A stretch of 64,000 bases of DNA from assembly GCF_030704535.1 (NCBI RefSeq), contig NC_081818.1, positions 2,493,001 to 2,557,000 on the forward strand. The letters run 5' to 3'. Made by a program: the position numbers and the translations under genes. The stretch is from Vitis vinifera (taxonomy: Eukaryota > Streptophyta > Magnoliopsida > Vitales > Vitaceae). Under the pieces are notes generated by a model. That model saw nothing but the letters and a program-made list of their open reading frames with translations. It was not told the DNA's origin and did not search any database. Shown piece by piece: positions 9,812-20,879 of the stretch. Positions within the stretch are counted from its first letter, which is position 1. Each line of letters begins with the position of its first letter.

Positions 9812-11870
9812 TGCATATTGTTAGGATATGCAAATGAAGTGAAAAGAGATAAGTTATGGTGCCTAGATTCAAAATTCTCTAAATTTATAATTAGCAGGGA
9901 AGTGACTTTTAATGAGTATAAAATGTTGAGTCCTAGAAATGAGCAACTTCATGTAGAAAACAACCCTGGTATGAGAGAAAATATGGAGTTTATGCCTAAT
10001 GCTTTAGAAATCATAGAAAAAACGATTTCAATGAAGCCAAAGAATGAAGAAGTGCAACATCTTGATGACAAAGAAAACACACCACAAAAACAATAATATT
10101 GTTTGGCCAGAGATAGAATGCAGAGGCAAATTAAACCACCACAAAGGTATGCTTATGTAGATTTGGTTACTTATGCACTTAGTGTGGCAGAGAACATTGA
10201 AAATGAGGAACCTCAAACTTATCATGAAGTCATTACTAGTAGAGAGTCTACACAATGGATTATTACTATGAAAGAGGAAATTGAACCTCTTCAAAAGAAC
10301 CATACTTGACAACTAGTTAAGAAGCCTAAAACTCAAAAGATTGTTGGTTGTAAATAGATCCTTAAAAGAAAGAAAAAAATTTTAGGAGTAAGGATGCTAG
10401 GTTTAAAGCACGCTTAGTGGCAATGAGTTACACATAAAAGGAAGGGGTGGACTTCAATGAAGTGTTTTCTCCAGTTGTGAAGCTTAGCTCAACCAAAGTG
10501 TTACATGCTATAGTTGCTTTATTTAATTTAGAGTTAGTGCAACTTGATATCAAGACTACTTTTCTACATGGTGAGTTGGAATAACAGATTTTATGCATCA
10601 ACCTAAGGGATTCATTATTTCAAAAAAAGAAAACTATATTTGTTTGTTAAAGAAATCTCTTTATAGTTTGAAGCAATCTCTTAGACAATGGCATAAAAAG
10701 TTTGATACTTTTATTATTGGTAATGGCTACCATAGGAGTGAGTATGATAATTATGTTTATCACAAGGAATTGTTTGATGGTTCTTTCATTTATTTATTGT
10801 TATATGTTGATGACATGTTAATTGCCTACAAGAATATGTTTGAGATCAATAAGTTGAAAACTCAACTTCAAGGAGAGTTTGAAATGAAGACCTTGGAGCT
10901 GCAAAGAAAATATTAGGTATGGAAATTCATAGAAATCGAGAAACAAGGAAATTGTACCTATCACAAAAAAAAAAAATAATAATAATAATAATTGAGAAAG
11001 TGTTGGAAAGCTTTGGAATGAAAGGGTCAAAACTAATGAGCACTCCATTAGGAACTCACTTCAAGTTTTCAAGTGCTTTTTCGCCATAGATCGAAGAAGA
11101 AATGGATCACATGTCACATGTTCCTTATGCTAGTGTAGTTAGGAGCATTATGTATGTCATGGTTTGCACTAGTCCAAACTTTTCACATGTAATTAGTGTG
11201 GTGAGTAGATATATGGACCACCCTGGAAGGATCCATTAGCAAGCAGTGAACATATACTTCAATACTTGAGAGGAATATTATATGTTGGCTTAGCATATAA
11301 TAAAAGTAGTGACATCTCTAAGGAAATTATTGGTTATGTTGATTATGATTATGTTGGAGATTTAGATTGAAGAAGTCTCTAACAAAGTATATATTCACTT
11401 TATGTGGTAGTGTTATTAGTTGAAAAGTAACTTTGCAATTTATAGTTGCTTTGTCAATAAGTAGAATATATGGTGGCCACAGAAGCAGTGAAAGAAGTTA
11501 ATTGGCTTAATGGTTTCATTGGCAATTTAAGCTTACAACCGAAGTTGACTGTTGTGTATTGTGATAGCCAAAGTGTCATACATTTGAATAAAAAGCAAAT
11601 GTTCCATGAGAGAAGCAAACATATTGATGTTAGAATGTTTTTTATTAGGGATGTAATTGCACATGGTGCTATTGTAATGAAAAAAAATCCCTATAGTAGA
11701 TAATCCTAAAAATATGATCACTAAGTTTGTTTTTACAGTTAAGTTCATGTATTGCTTGAACTTAATTGGTGTTATTAGTATCTGAATGCCCTTTTGGGGT
11801 GTAGGAGCGAAGTAACATGAAAGATTTTCAAGTTTGTTTGAATATTAGAATTTTGAGCCAAGGTGGAGAT
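9812..11870 (+). mobile_element. Degenerate Ty1/copia internal fragment (right duplicate)
   Basis: The fragment starts abruptly at the end of the tandem array with the end of integrase (GYANEVKRDKLWCLDSKFSKF, near 9822, in a pattern typical of copia elements). RT pieces follow: LVQLDIKTTFLHGELE near 10,540, QPKGFIIS near 10,596, YLLLYVDDMLIA near 10,795. RNase H follows with YCDSQSVIHLNKKQMFHERS near 11,560. Stops and frameshifts break all domains. AGGTGGAGAT at 11,861-11,870 is a polypurine-tract-like sequence just before the LTR. It matches 1-1650 at high identity. Confidence 0.9.
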
Positions 11871-12050
11871 TGTTGGAAAGTGTTTTAGATTCTATTTTTG
11901 AGTTAATTGAAAAGTTATTGATAGTTTCCTAATAGAAAATATTCTTGTAAGTGGGTTTCCTATCATTATAAAGGAAATATTTTTTTAGGAAAAGACATCT
12001 TTAACAATTATACACTTAATTTCCTATATGGAATTATCCTATGTAATTAG

Positions 12051-12090
<40 letters not shown>

Positions 12091-12325
12091 AGAGATTTTG
12101 ACCAAAATAGAGGAAGTATCTTTTTGGGTGTAATTGATACTTTGGGTTTTAAGAACTCTTGGATTGTAATCTCCTTTAACAATAGTGGAAATTCTTCTTT
12201 GTTTTCGTTTGTAGATGTATACTTTGGATCGAACCACATAAATCATTGTATACTTTGTGTATTTTGTTTTCATTTTCTTCTTTTTTTCTCCCTATTATTA
12301 TTCCTTGTCATGGTTTTTCACAATA
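11871..12325 (+). mobile_element. Probable 3' LTR of the right copia fragment
   Basis: It begins TGTTGGAAAG directly after the polypurine-like tract. It contains a (TA)n tract at about 12,052-12,088 and a segment TCGAACCACATAAATC typical of this LTR class. The 3' end is not defined by a clear CA plus flanking repeat, so the end coordinate is approximate. It lacks the MITE seen in the left duplicate. Confidence 0.65.
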
Positions 12326-12399
12326 GATGTATATATATATATATATATATGAGACTTGCATGGTGGAAAGGGTATATTTCATATTATAGACAAGAAGTA

Positions 12400-12775
12400 A
12401 AGCACACTCATTTGTGTTTTTCATTTCAAAATATGGATGGGTTTCCTTATGCTCAAGAAATGTATAGATTCAATTGAATAAATTAAGGAATGCTTACTAA
12501 ATTGTGTTTTTCCTTTCTGAATATGGAAAGGGTTTCCTTATACTCAAGAAATGCATAGATTCAATTAAATAAATTGAGGAATGCTTTACTCAATTGTGTT
12601 TTCCCTTTAGAATATGGAAGGGGTTTCCTTATGCTCAAGAAATGCATAGATTCAATTGAATAAATTAAGTAATGCTTTACTCAATTGTGTTTTCCCTTTA
12701 GAATATGGAAAGGTTTCCTTATACTCAAGAAATGCATAGTTTCAATTAAATAAACTAAGGAATATGGTTGTTCTT
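12400..12775. repeat. Tandem array, unit about 90 bp, four copies
   Basis: Blocks containing ATTGTGTTTT(T/C)CCTTT, GAATATGGAA, GGTTTCCTTAT, CTCAAGAAATGCATAG and TCAATTGAATAAATTAAG start near 12,408, 12,498, 12,590 and 12,681. The left duplicate has only one such block per 410-bp unit. A pyrimidine-rich tract (12,770-12,852) follows. Confidence 0.9.
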
Positions 12776-13718
12776 TTTCTTTTTCTCTTTTCTTTTCTTT
12801 TTTTTTTTTTTTCTTTTTCTCTTTTCTCTCTCTTCTTTTTTTTTTTTTTTTTAATAATAGATGGGCCAAGATGGAACTTATGTGGACCACATTGGTTCCA
12901 GCCATTTTCTAGGACAAAGATATATTCAGAATATGGGAAAGGGACATTTTAAAATTAAAAATGATTTTAAATTTGAGAATTTCTTTTTTATATGTTTAAA
13001 AACTTTTTAACAGGTAGATTCAAATTGTAACTTTCAATTTAATCTAAAGAAAATTTGAAGATTAAAAATTACAATTATGAGATTCTCAATCCTTCAAAAT
13101 GAAATTAATTTAATCTACTTCTTTTGTAAATTGTACCTCAATTAAATCAACCTTTCAAAAATTAAATCTACTAAATGATAATATTCATATTTAATCAATT
13201 GACCTTTTATATAATATAATTTAATCTTAATTTCATTTTTATAATTTTATAAGGTTGAATTCCAATAATAATTAAAAATTATATTGATTTTTTATAATAT
13301 TAAATTAAATATCTTTTGAAAAAATTATTATAATCATTTGACATAATACAAATTTCATCAAGTTTTTCTATCTAAGGTTCTCTAATAATTACCTTATAAT
13401 AATAAAATTAATTCTTATAATATTCAAATTTCAAAAATTTTCCAATCTCAAATGATTTAATAGCTGAATTTAAATTTAATTTTTGAAATTCCTTGTTTCC
13501 ACATGTAAATAGACAAGAATTTAAACTAATGACTTTCAGACTAACTTTTCACAAATTTGGCCTAATTAAATAAAATATTACACGTGAATGTTCACTGACA
13601 TCACTGATTCAACTATTCATTTTGGTTGATGCTGAGGATAGTCATTGGCAGTAGACTAACATCTTCTGGACCAATTAACACAGCAACAGTGATTAGACCA
13701 AGGTGGTGATCCATTTCC
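12776..13718. other. AT-rich 5' flank of the right DUF247 gene
   Basis: It begins with a CTTTT-rich tract and is otherwise homologous to 2830-3589, with some extra AT-rich sequence at about 13,370-13,530. The last 140 bases are the conserved upstream block also seen before the left gene. No other gene recognised. Confidence 0.6.
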
Positions 13719-15212
13719 ATGGAAAAGCAGCAAAAAGGGAGGAACGTTGGAGAGAAGGAGGGCGCTCAACCAAGCAGGAACAGTGGCGAAACTGGCCCCG
13801 AACCTAAGGAGCATAGGATTGACATTATTGAAATCAGTCCTAAGGTGGAAAATTGGATTGGGTCTGTCGAAAAATCAGAAGAAAGGACTCAATCTCAAAC
13901 TCAATGGCCAAGGATACCAAAGGTTCCTCACATTCTGAGGGGGATCCAGGATTTCGAGAAATTCTACGAACCGAGGGTAATTTCATTCGGTCCTTACCAC
14001 CATGGCAAGTCCCACCTTCACCCAGTGGAAATGATCAAGCCTCTATGTGCCAAAAAATTCCTGGCTGACAGTAACCAGGACATCAGAGCTTTGTACACAA
14101 ATATTGAAAGTAATATCGAGGCAGTGAGGAAGTGCTATGATTGTAGTACAAACGAGTATGATGATGAGGCACTCGCCTGGATGATGCTTCTGGATGGGTG
14201 TTTTTTACTATATTTCATTCACTGTGTAGCGAGAAGAAATCAGAGTAAGTTGCATGGTTTGAATGTTAAAGATCATTTGATTACTTTTGTGCACCAGGAC
14301 TTGTTCTTGCTGGAGAACCAACTTCCCTTTGGAGTCCTCAAGTTGATTTTTAAGGGGGCAAAATTCAATGATGGGTCACCAATGGAAGAGACGATAAAAA
14401 AATTCGTCACTGACACCGGAAGGCCCACAGAAATACAGCTGCAAGAGGAAAACGAAGAGCCCTCTCATCTCCTCGACCTTTTGCGAAGTGCTCTGCTAGG
14501 CAGGTATAAAAGGAGTAGCAAGAAAAAAGTGGGGAGTCAGACCGAACAAGAGCGAGAAGCTGAGAAAAAGGGAGAGTCGTCGTTGTCGTCTGGAGGAGAA
14601 GATGGGGGGAGTCAGCCCAAACCAAAGCAGCAAGATGAGAAAAAAGGCAAACAACAAGACAATTGGCAGTCATTTCGACGCATCAGGGAGCTTAAAGCTG
14701 CAGGGATCTATCTCAAGCCGAGTAGAACGAGTTCCTTGAGAGACATTTCTTTCAAATCCTACTTCTTCTGTGGCCACCTGAAACTTCCCCCAATAACCAT
14801 TGATGACTCCACGAAGCCCATGTTCTTGAACATGGTAGCCTATGAAATGTGTCCAGAAGGCCCAGATGACTATGGGGTCACTTCCTATATATGCTTCCTT
14901 GACAACCTCATTGATCATGCAGACGATGTCAAGGAGCTGAGATCTAAGCACATTCTCTACAACTGTCTCGGCAACGATGAAGAGGTGGCCCAAATTTTCA
15001 ACGAGATCACCAATGACTTGGTAGTTGTCGATGCTTATGGAGATGTGAAAGCTGGTATTCAGACACACTACGACAAGAGATGGAAAACTTGGATAGCTGA
15101 AGTCATTCACAACAATTTCAGGTCTCCATGGACTATCACGGCTCTCATTGCAGCTGTTTCGATACTATTTCTTACTGGGGTTCAGACCTACTACGCTCTT
15201 CCCGGTAATTAA
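13719..15212 (+). CDS. DUF247 (UPF0481, At3g47200-like) protein, right copy
   Basis: This single-exon gene of 497 residues is a close paralogue of the gene at 3590-5026. It has the same landmarks: IPKVP (66-70), YEPRVISFGPYHH (83-95), ALAWMMLLDGCFLL, DLFLLENQLPFGVL, SLRDISF, and a C-terminal hydrophobic segment at about 469-491 with the tail YALPGN. It differs in two variable places. After the LLDGC motif it has a longer, different segment (HCVARRNQSKLHGLN...). The charged linker at about 262-315 is longer and carries extra Gln/Lys/Glu/Ser-rich sequence. No stop or frameshift is seen, so both copies may be functional. The start matches the left copy. Confidence 0.93.
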   Translation: MEKQQKGRNVGEKEGAQPSRNSGETGPEPKEHRIDIIEISPKVENWIGSVEKSEERTQSQTQWPRIPKVPHILRGIQDFEKFYEPRVISFGPYHHGKSHLHPVEMIKPLCAKKFLADSNQDIRALYTNIESNIEAVRKCYDCSTNEYDDEALAWMMLLDGCFLLYFIHCVARRNQSKLHGLNVKDHLITFVHQDLFLLENQLPFGVLKLIFKGAKFNDGSPMEETIKKFVTDTGRPTEIQLQEENEEPSHLLDLLRSALLGRYKRSSKKKVGSQTEQEREAEKKGESSLSSGGEDGGSQPKPKQQDEKKGKQQDNWQSFRRIRELKAAGIYLKPSRTSSLRDISFKSYFFCGHLKLPPITIDDSTKPMFLNMVAYEMCPEGPDDYGVTSYICFLDNLIDHADDVKELRSKHILYNCLGNDEEVAQIFNEITNDLVVVDAYGDVKAGIQTHYDKRWKTWIAEVIHNNFRSPWTITALIAAVSILFLTGVQTYYALPGN

Positions 15213-15538
15213 TATATATATTGGGTTAATTATGACTGTGATGTGTTTTTTTCTTGTTTGGCGTGTTTAGGTTTGAGAAATGGAAGATTGTATAATTGGA
15301 CAGATAAAGATGTATACACTGTTAAGTTGAATCAATGGATTTCATGCATGCATGCAATATTATTAGTCTTTTCCTCCCCATGAGTTTTGCTATAATCTAT
15401 AATATGTTTGAACTCACAATTTCCGGCTACCTTCTTTGTATTCTCTTTCATAGACCGGGATAGTAGATAACACAATATCCACAGAAAATTTTTCAGTTAC
15501 CAGTATGTAATTCGTGGATGGGATGGGATTGAATATTG
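15213..15538. other. 3' flank of right DUF247 gene
   Basis: Homologous to 5027-5335. It ends with ATTGAATATTG (15,528-15,538), the left target repeat of the following insertion. Confidence 0.8.
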
Positions 15539-15681
15539 GAAATTTTTTTTTTTTATAAAAGTACGGTACTTTTAAAAATAAAATTTTAAAATACTACATA
15601 TTGAAAAATAATGCTAATTTTACAAGACATGTGTCATATTGGCTTCTTATATGGAAAATTGCAACAAGTGTCTTTTAAAAA

Positions 15682-15770
15682 GACAACTTTCACAATTTCA
15701 CAAAATTGAATTTATATGAATGGTATATCTTTTCATATAAATTCAATTTTGTGAAATTATGGAAGTTGTC
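15682..15770. repeat. Long hairpin, 39-bp arms
   Basis: The arm at 15,682-15,720 (starts GACAACTTTCACAATTTCAC) is complementary to the arm at 15,732-15,770, with about 2 mismatches and an 11-base loop. It belongs to the internal repeat family of the 1.9-kb insertion. Confidence 0.85.
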
Positions 15771-16071
15771 TCTTGAAAATATATTTTTAATATAAATTCA
15801 ATTTTTTTTATAATTGTGGAAAGTGTCTTTTTAAGAGATACTTGTAGTATAAATTCGATTTTGTGGAATTATAAAAGGTATTATTTCAAGAGACACCTTT
15901 AATATAAATTCAATTTTTTAATGTGTTTGACTGATAAAAAAATTGTGGAAAAGTGTCTTTTCACCTTTCATATAAATTCAACTTTTTCACTATGTGACTT
16001 ATATGAAAATTGTAGAAAGTGTTTCTTCAATAGACATCTTTAATATAAATTCGATTTTATAGAATTATAGA

Positions 16072-16153
16072 ATATATATATATATATATATATATATGTC
16101 TTTTCAAGAAACATCTTTAGTCTAAATCCAATTTTTTGAATATGTATAACAGA

Positions 16154-16210
<57 letters not shown>
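16072..16210. repeat. Two (TA)n microsatellites
   Basis: TA runs occur at about 16,072-16,097 and 16,157-16,210, separated by one internal repeat unit. Other TA runs in the window lie at about 1540-1565, 12,331-12,350, 39,701-39,720, 43,091-43,109 and 61,372-61,402. Confidence 0.95.
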
Positions 16211-16213
<3 letters not shown>

Positions 16214-16382
16214 AAAGTGTCTCTTCAAAGGTGTCTTTTGAAGAGACACTTTTAATATAAATTTAATTTTATGAAATTGTGAAAATATATTGAAGTTTTT
16301 TTTTTTTTTTTTAACGCATGTCATTGATGTGAAAATTATAGAAGATGTATCTTGAAGAGACACCTTCCAACATGCTAAAAAA

Positions 16383-17325
16383 CATTGTTTTAAAAACCGA
16401 ACCGAACAAACCGTCCAATTTTTTACAAACCGACCAGACCTTAATTGCTACAAATATTTGTTCACTATTAAGAGGCCCATTATCCATCAGGCCCATTCCA
16501 CACCCAATACTTTTAAAACTAGAACTAATCATAAGCCCATATTTGGTCCAAGCCACTAGGCCCAATCCATTGACAAGAAAGCTTATAAAACTTATATTTG
16601 GGCAATGCTTCCAGGCCCAATTCCCGGGCATGTTTGGCTTACAAGGGATGTTGCAAGGTATTTATAGAGCACTTAGAGCACATAGAATTCATGTGCTTTC
16701 GATGTGGGACTAGGACTAGGATTGATTAGAGGTAAAACATTGCTTTTTGGAGGGCTGGACGGACGAATCTCTTAAAAATTAAAGTTTGAAGTCTTTGAAC
16801 CATTGAGCATTGCACCATATTTATTAAATGATGTTGTTAAAAAATAAATATAATAAGAATCTAAGATTAATGTTTTTATTTCAAATTTTTATCATATAAA
16901 ATCTTTAAAGAAATGTAAATATTTAAATTCCAGTTTATTTTTATAATAATAATTATAAAAAAATTATATAAATTAATTAATAGAATAATTTTAAAACAAT
17001 AAAATACAAAGAAAAAAATATAAAATTAAATATTATAAATTTTTTCATCTTAAATATATTTTCATTCTTAAATATTACATATTTCTATTTAATAAAATTT
17101 AAAATATTAAACTTTATCATTTAATTTAATATATCAAATATAAAAATCAAACATTATTAAAATTTGTAATTTTATATATTTTTAATTTTTTATAATTATT
17201 TTTAATTTTCTATAAGATATAAATTATATATTTATTACATCACCAGTTCAACCGTCAGTCCGACCAATGAACCATGAAGGGGTAATTTTTCCAATTCAAT
17301 GACCGGTCCGATTCTAAAAACATTG
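16383..17325. mobile_element. hAT-type non-autonomous element (943 bp), nested
   Basis: The left end is CATTGTTTTAAAAACCG; the complement of the right end is CAATGTTTTTAGAATCGG. These imperfect inverted termini have CA(A)TG-like ends. Flanks CTAAAAAA (16,375-16,382) and CTAAAAAG (17,326-17,333) form an 8-bp duplication with one mismatch, the hAT size. Both ends carry CCGAACCG/CCGGTCCG-type subterminal blocks. It contains TATTTATAGAGCACTTAGAGC and GATGTGGGACTA near 16,660-16,712. No transposase is found. Confidence 0.75.
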
Positions 17326-17441
17326 CTAAAAAGTGTAGTAGATTTATCAATACTTTTGTAACTACCATTTAAGAATTTTTTTTATTTTATTTTTATTTTT
17401 AAGTTTGTTATAGAAGTAAAAATAATAAATAAATAAAACTC

Positions 17442-17570
17442 ATTGAATATTGCACACACAATTATTTTTTTCAAATAAGAAAATCATGGATAAAATCGTA
17501 ATTTTGATATATTTATAAATTGAGAGAAAAATCTCAAATATGCCCTTAGATTTTTTTTACAAATGATAAA
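17442..17570. other. Continuation of the duplicated DUF247 3' flank
   Basis: Matches about 5331-5450 (TTGAATATTGCACACA, ATTTATAAATTGAG). This shows that the preceding 1.9 kb is an insertion and not the end of the duplication. Confidence 0.8.
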
Positions 17571-17969
17571 AATATCCTTTTAGGGGATTTAATGTTTAAT
17601 TTTGGATTTAAAAAAATTTGTAAATAAATACTACATTTTTTAATGAAGTCTTTCAATCTTCGTTGAAAGAATCTTCAAGTTTTCAACTTCTTTAAGAATT
17701 CTTCGAATATTTTTCAACTCTTCAAGAAATTTTTAATCTTTTTGGAATCTTTTTAAGAGCTTTAGGGCTTTTCTTTAGTCTTCAAAGTGTCCTTTAAAAT
17801 AAAAGTAAATATGAATTTGCATTTTTTACATGTGTCCCCACTTGATAGTGAGGTTTATTAAGTTACGAAAATGTTTTATTTTTGAAAAACTCGTTTAGTT
17901 AAGTTTTAGAGTCACAACTTATTTTATTTTAATTTTTAAAGGAAAAGTTGTTGGAATATATAGATTGTT
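17571..17969. other. Unassigned AT-rich spacer
   Basis: No gene or element recognised. A run of CTTCAA-type words (17,650-17,790) makes a weak degenerate repeat. Confidence 0.5.
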
Positions 17970-19337
17970 TCATTCCAAGCCCTGGACATTGGGATGCATG
18001 CAAAACTATCATAAGGATCTCTAGATCTATACAACGGGAGTATTCAAAGCATTCAGTCATATAAAACTATAGATTTATATGCTCAAAAAAACATACCTAT
18101 CATCTGGATGTTTTTAGATAAATTCCAATCAGTGAAGAAGTCAGTGCAAATCTTGAAAACCAAGATATTTTACATCTTATACAGTTAATGCTTATCCTAG
18201 TTTTGATAAAAATCAAGAGTCTTGATTTCCTAATTTGGACACTTGTTCCATGAGTGAGATGTCTACGTTAATCCATGTATACCAGATGTTCTTAGCCCTT
18301 TGCTATGAAAATGTCTTATTGCATCATATAGATGTTTTCTTTAAGATAGTCATTGAACGCAGTCTTGACATCCATTTATCATATCTCATGATTGAGATGC
18401 ATCTTAATGTATAAGAGTACATTGATGGATTTGAGCATGGCTACCAATGAAAAGGTTCATAGTCAAAAACATAATTCGGAATATAACCTGTAGCTATAAC
18501 CTTAGCTATATAAATCTCAAACTTTCCATCTACTCTTCTCTTCCTCTTCTAAACCAACTTACACTTAAGATATCCCTTCAAGTATGCCTATAAGATCCCA
18601 AAGTTTGTTAATACTAGAATCCTAACCTTTCCTTCATAACTCCTTGCCATATATGAGCATCAACGTCACTCATTGCTTCATCATAATCTATGGGTTACAA
18701 TCTACCCACTAAGACGCGGCATTTGTGTACTAGAAATATTGAGAATGGTATGTGTCTCTAACCCTGGATCCATAGTATCTTGTGCAAATATGGGACTAAC
18801 TCTTAACTTTCTCTAATCTATATAACTTTTTTTCCTTATTACTCATCATATAATCATCATTAGAAATCTAGCCTTTATGTCAATAAATATTTTTTGATAA
18901 TCTTGACTATAAAAGTAATAACCCTCGAGATCTTCTTAGATATCTTACAAATTGATATACCTTTTACGTAAAGGAGGTAAAACATAGTCTCCAAGGCATA
19001 TCCCCAAAAGATATGCGAAGTGATAAGAAACTCATCATTGATCTTACTATGTCCATCAAAGTTCAATTTTTTTTTTTTTCCTTTTCTCCATTTTTTAATG
19101 GAGTCCTAGGTGTACTCAATTAGGATAGAATCTCTTGTGCCCTAAGGAAAGAATCAAACCTATTGGACACAAGCCCACCACCTTGATCAAATCGAAGTGT
19201 CTTATTATGTTTACCTAATGGGTTTTCCGATTCTTGTCTTAAATTCAAAGAATTTGTCCAAAGAATTGAATTCTTACGTATTGGGTACACATATCCAAAC
19301 CTAGAGTATTCGTCAATAAAAGTAATAAAGTACTTTT
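17970..19337 (-). mobile_element. Degenerate Ty1/copia element, minus strand, RT and integrase core part
   Basis: Read on the minus strand, 19,337 to about 19,260 gives KYFITFIDEYSRFGYVYPI, a copia integrase core. About 19,150-19,200 gives LRFDQGG, a mutated version of the R(S)DRGGEY integrase region. About 18,330-18,400 gives IWQMDVKTAFN followed by ENIYMMQ, the RT start. Further RT sequence continues toward 18,000 with many stops. The element is dead. Its 5' half lies at 20,880-21,960, separated by an inserted LTR. Confidence 0.85.
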
Positions 19338-20879
19338 TGTTAGGATAGAGCTCTTAAAAACATTATAAGATGTAATAATAAACATAAATCATTATTGTTT
19401 ATATTATGATTCTGGTTCTCCTTTATCTTATTTATGCATTATATATGTGGTGTATTCAAACTCATATCACTTACATTTCACATGACTTGGGTGCATTAGA
19501 AGTTTCACGGAAAATTCAAGTTATGGGTTCCTTGCAAGTAAACGATTTATTCACAATTGGTTCATGAACTTAAGCAATCCATTTAAGGTTGTAATGTAAT
19601 ACCTCCTAATTTAAGGGATGATTGGTCTAACCATTAGAATAGGTTTCTCATGGTGAGTGCACTATATGGTTACACATTGGACAAGACCTTAAGTGAATCA
19701 TGACATTAGCTATTGGGCAGTCATGATTCACTAAGTTACTATACAACATGGACTCTCAACCTTAAGAGGATATTTAGTATGTGTGAAAGTCATTAGGAAG
19801 ATTTGACCTACAGGTGAGACCCGAAAGTGGTTCTATATTCCCTACGAATTGGGTCATTATTGATATTAAGATAAATAGTAGCAGGTATTCTAAAGATAGG
19901 CACTATGATATCTCATGGGATTGGGACAATGTGTCCTCTTAGGTTAATCCTAAGGACATGTGATAGTGAAATTTGTGGTCACAATAATTCCTTAAGTGGA
20001 ATTTGATGTATGTTCTTACAAGTTAGAGTATGTCAGTTGATCCCATAATATAGAGATATAGAGATTATCTTAAAAGGTTGATAGTGGGTCACAAAGATCA
20101 GTTCATAGAGAGTCTGCATGTAGTAGATAGTGTGTCATAGACCTAATTTTCATCTTATTGTAATTTCATAAGATATTGGAGCGTAATTGACTCTCTATAG
20201 TAGGATGTTAACTCAACTTCAGAATTAGATTATGAAAGGGTTAATATTTTCCTATGGGTCCTAATGTCCCCCTTTGAGCTCCTGATTCATGGTAGCATGA
20301 TTTTAAAGGTATTTTTAGGTTTCTAATTCATATGTGTACATAAAGACATTTTGGTAAAAATATAATATTGGACTAGATCATTTGAATGGTCTTTCTGGAC
20401 TAAGCTAATTAATTAATTGGAACCCAATAGGGAAAATTAATTAATTAGGACCCAAGTTGACAAGATTAAGTGACCAAAGCCTAAATTGGGCTCAAGTCAT
20501 TTAAGCTTACAAGGAAACCTATATACACTCCCATTAAGGGTTTAAGGCTTTAGTTTTGAAATGTTCACTTTGAGATTCTAGAGAGAAACCTTAATCTCCC
20601 CCTTTAAAGAAAAGACCACCCTTCTCTAGTGCCTAGATTCATGTAAGAGAGTGATTGGGTGGAAAGTTGCTTAGTTGGTGAGGCTTGCAATTTACTCTAC
20701 ATGGCCTCATCAGATTGGAATTGATCTGGGAACATCTAAAACTAAGGTACGTAAAACATCTATAAAGAGATCTAGGTTTTTAAATGCCTACTATTTCCAC
20801 TGTGATTAGATTTAGGGAGTTTTAGGAATAAATTGCATGCACCTTAAAAGATCCAGGGTTAGGAATGGAGATATCCAAG
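19338..20879 (+). mobile_element. Probable solo LTR (about 1.54 kb) inside the copia integrase
   Basis: It starts TGTTAGGATAGAGC at 19,338 and ends near GAGATATCCAA, a decayed inverse of the start. Flanks (A)CTTTT on the left and (A)GTTTT on the right may be a mutated 5-bp target repeat. On either side the minus-strand integrase reads on: YTDVYGGMS to the right, KYFITFID to the left. No internal retrotransposon domains are found between, hence a solo LTR. The right boundary is accurate to a few bases only. Confidence 0.7.

Larger units (their letters stand above)
15620..16380. repeat. Diverged internal repeats around ATAAATTCAATTTT and GAGACACCTTT
   Basis: The motif TATAAATTCAATTTT(G)TG, followed by GTCT(C/T)TTCAAGAGACA, recurs about 8 times at 75-100 bp intervals. 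Both inverted and direct orientations occur. The arrangement gives many potential hairpins. Confidence 0.75.
15539..17441. mobile_element. 1.9-kb insertion with 11-bp target duplication
   Basis: The left duplicate runs uninterrupted through this position (5330-5345). Here the sequence is split, with ATTGAATATTG at both 15,528-15,538 and 17,442-17,452. Both ends of the insert read GA at their 5' ends (GAAATTTT on the left, complement of the right end GAGTTTTA), but a long terminal inverted repeat is not evident. An 11-bp duplication fits some Mutator-like elements or an LTR-free retroposon; the class is undecided. The insert contains diverged internal repeats, (TA)n tracts and a nested hAT-type element. 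No protein is encoded. Confidence 0.75.

Noticed and set aside
12681-12952. Open frames on both strands rich in Lys/Glu or Phe
   Set aside because: They are products of the CTTTT-rich pyrimidine tract and have no start context or homology.
16040-16713. Open frames across the (TA)n tracts and the hAT-type element
   Set aside because: They are Tyr-Ile repeats or short frames with no recognised domain, inside mobile DNA.
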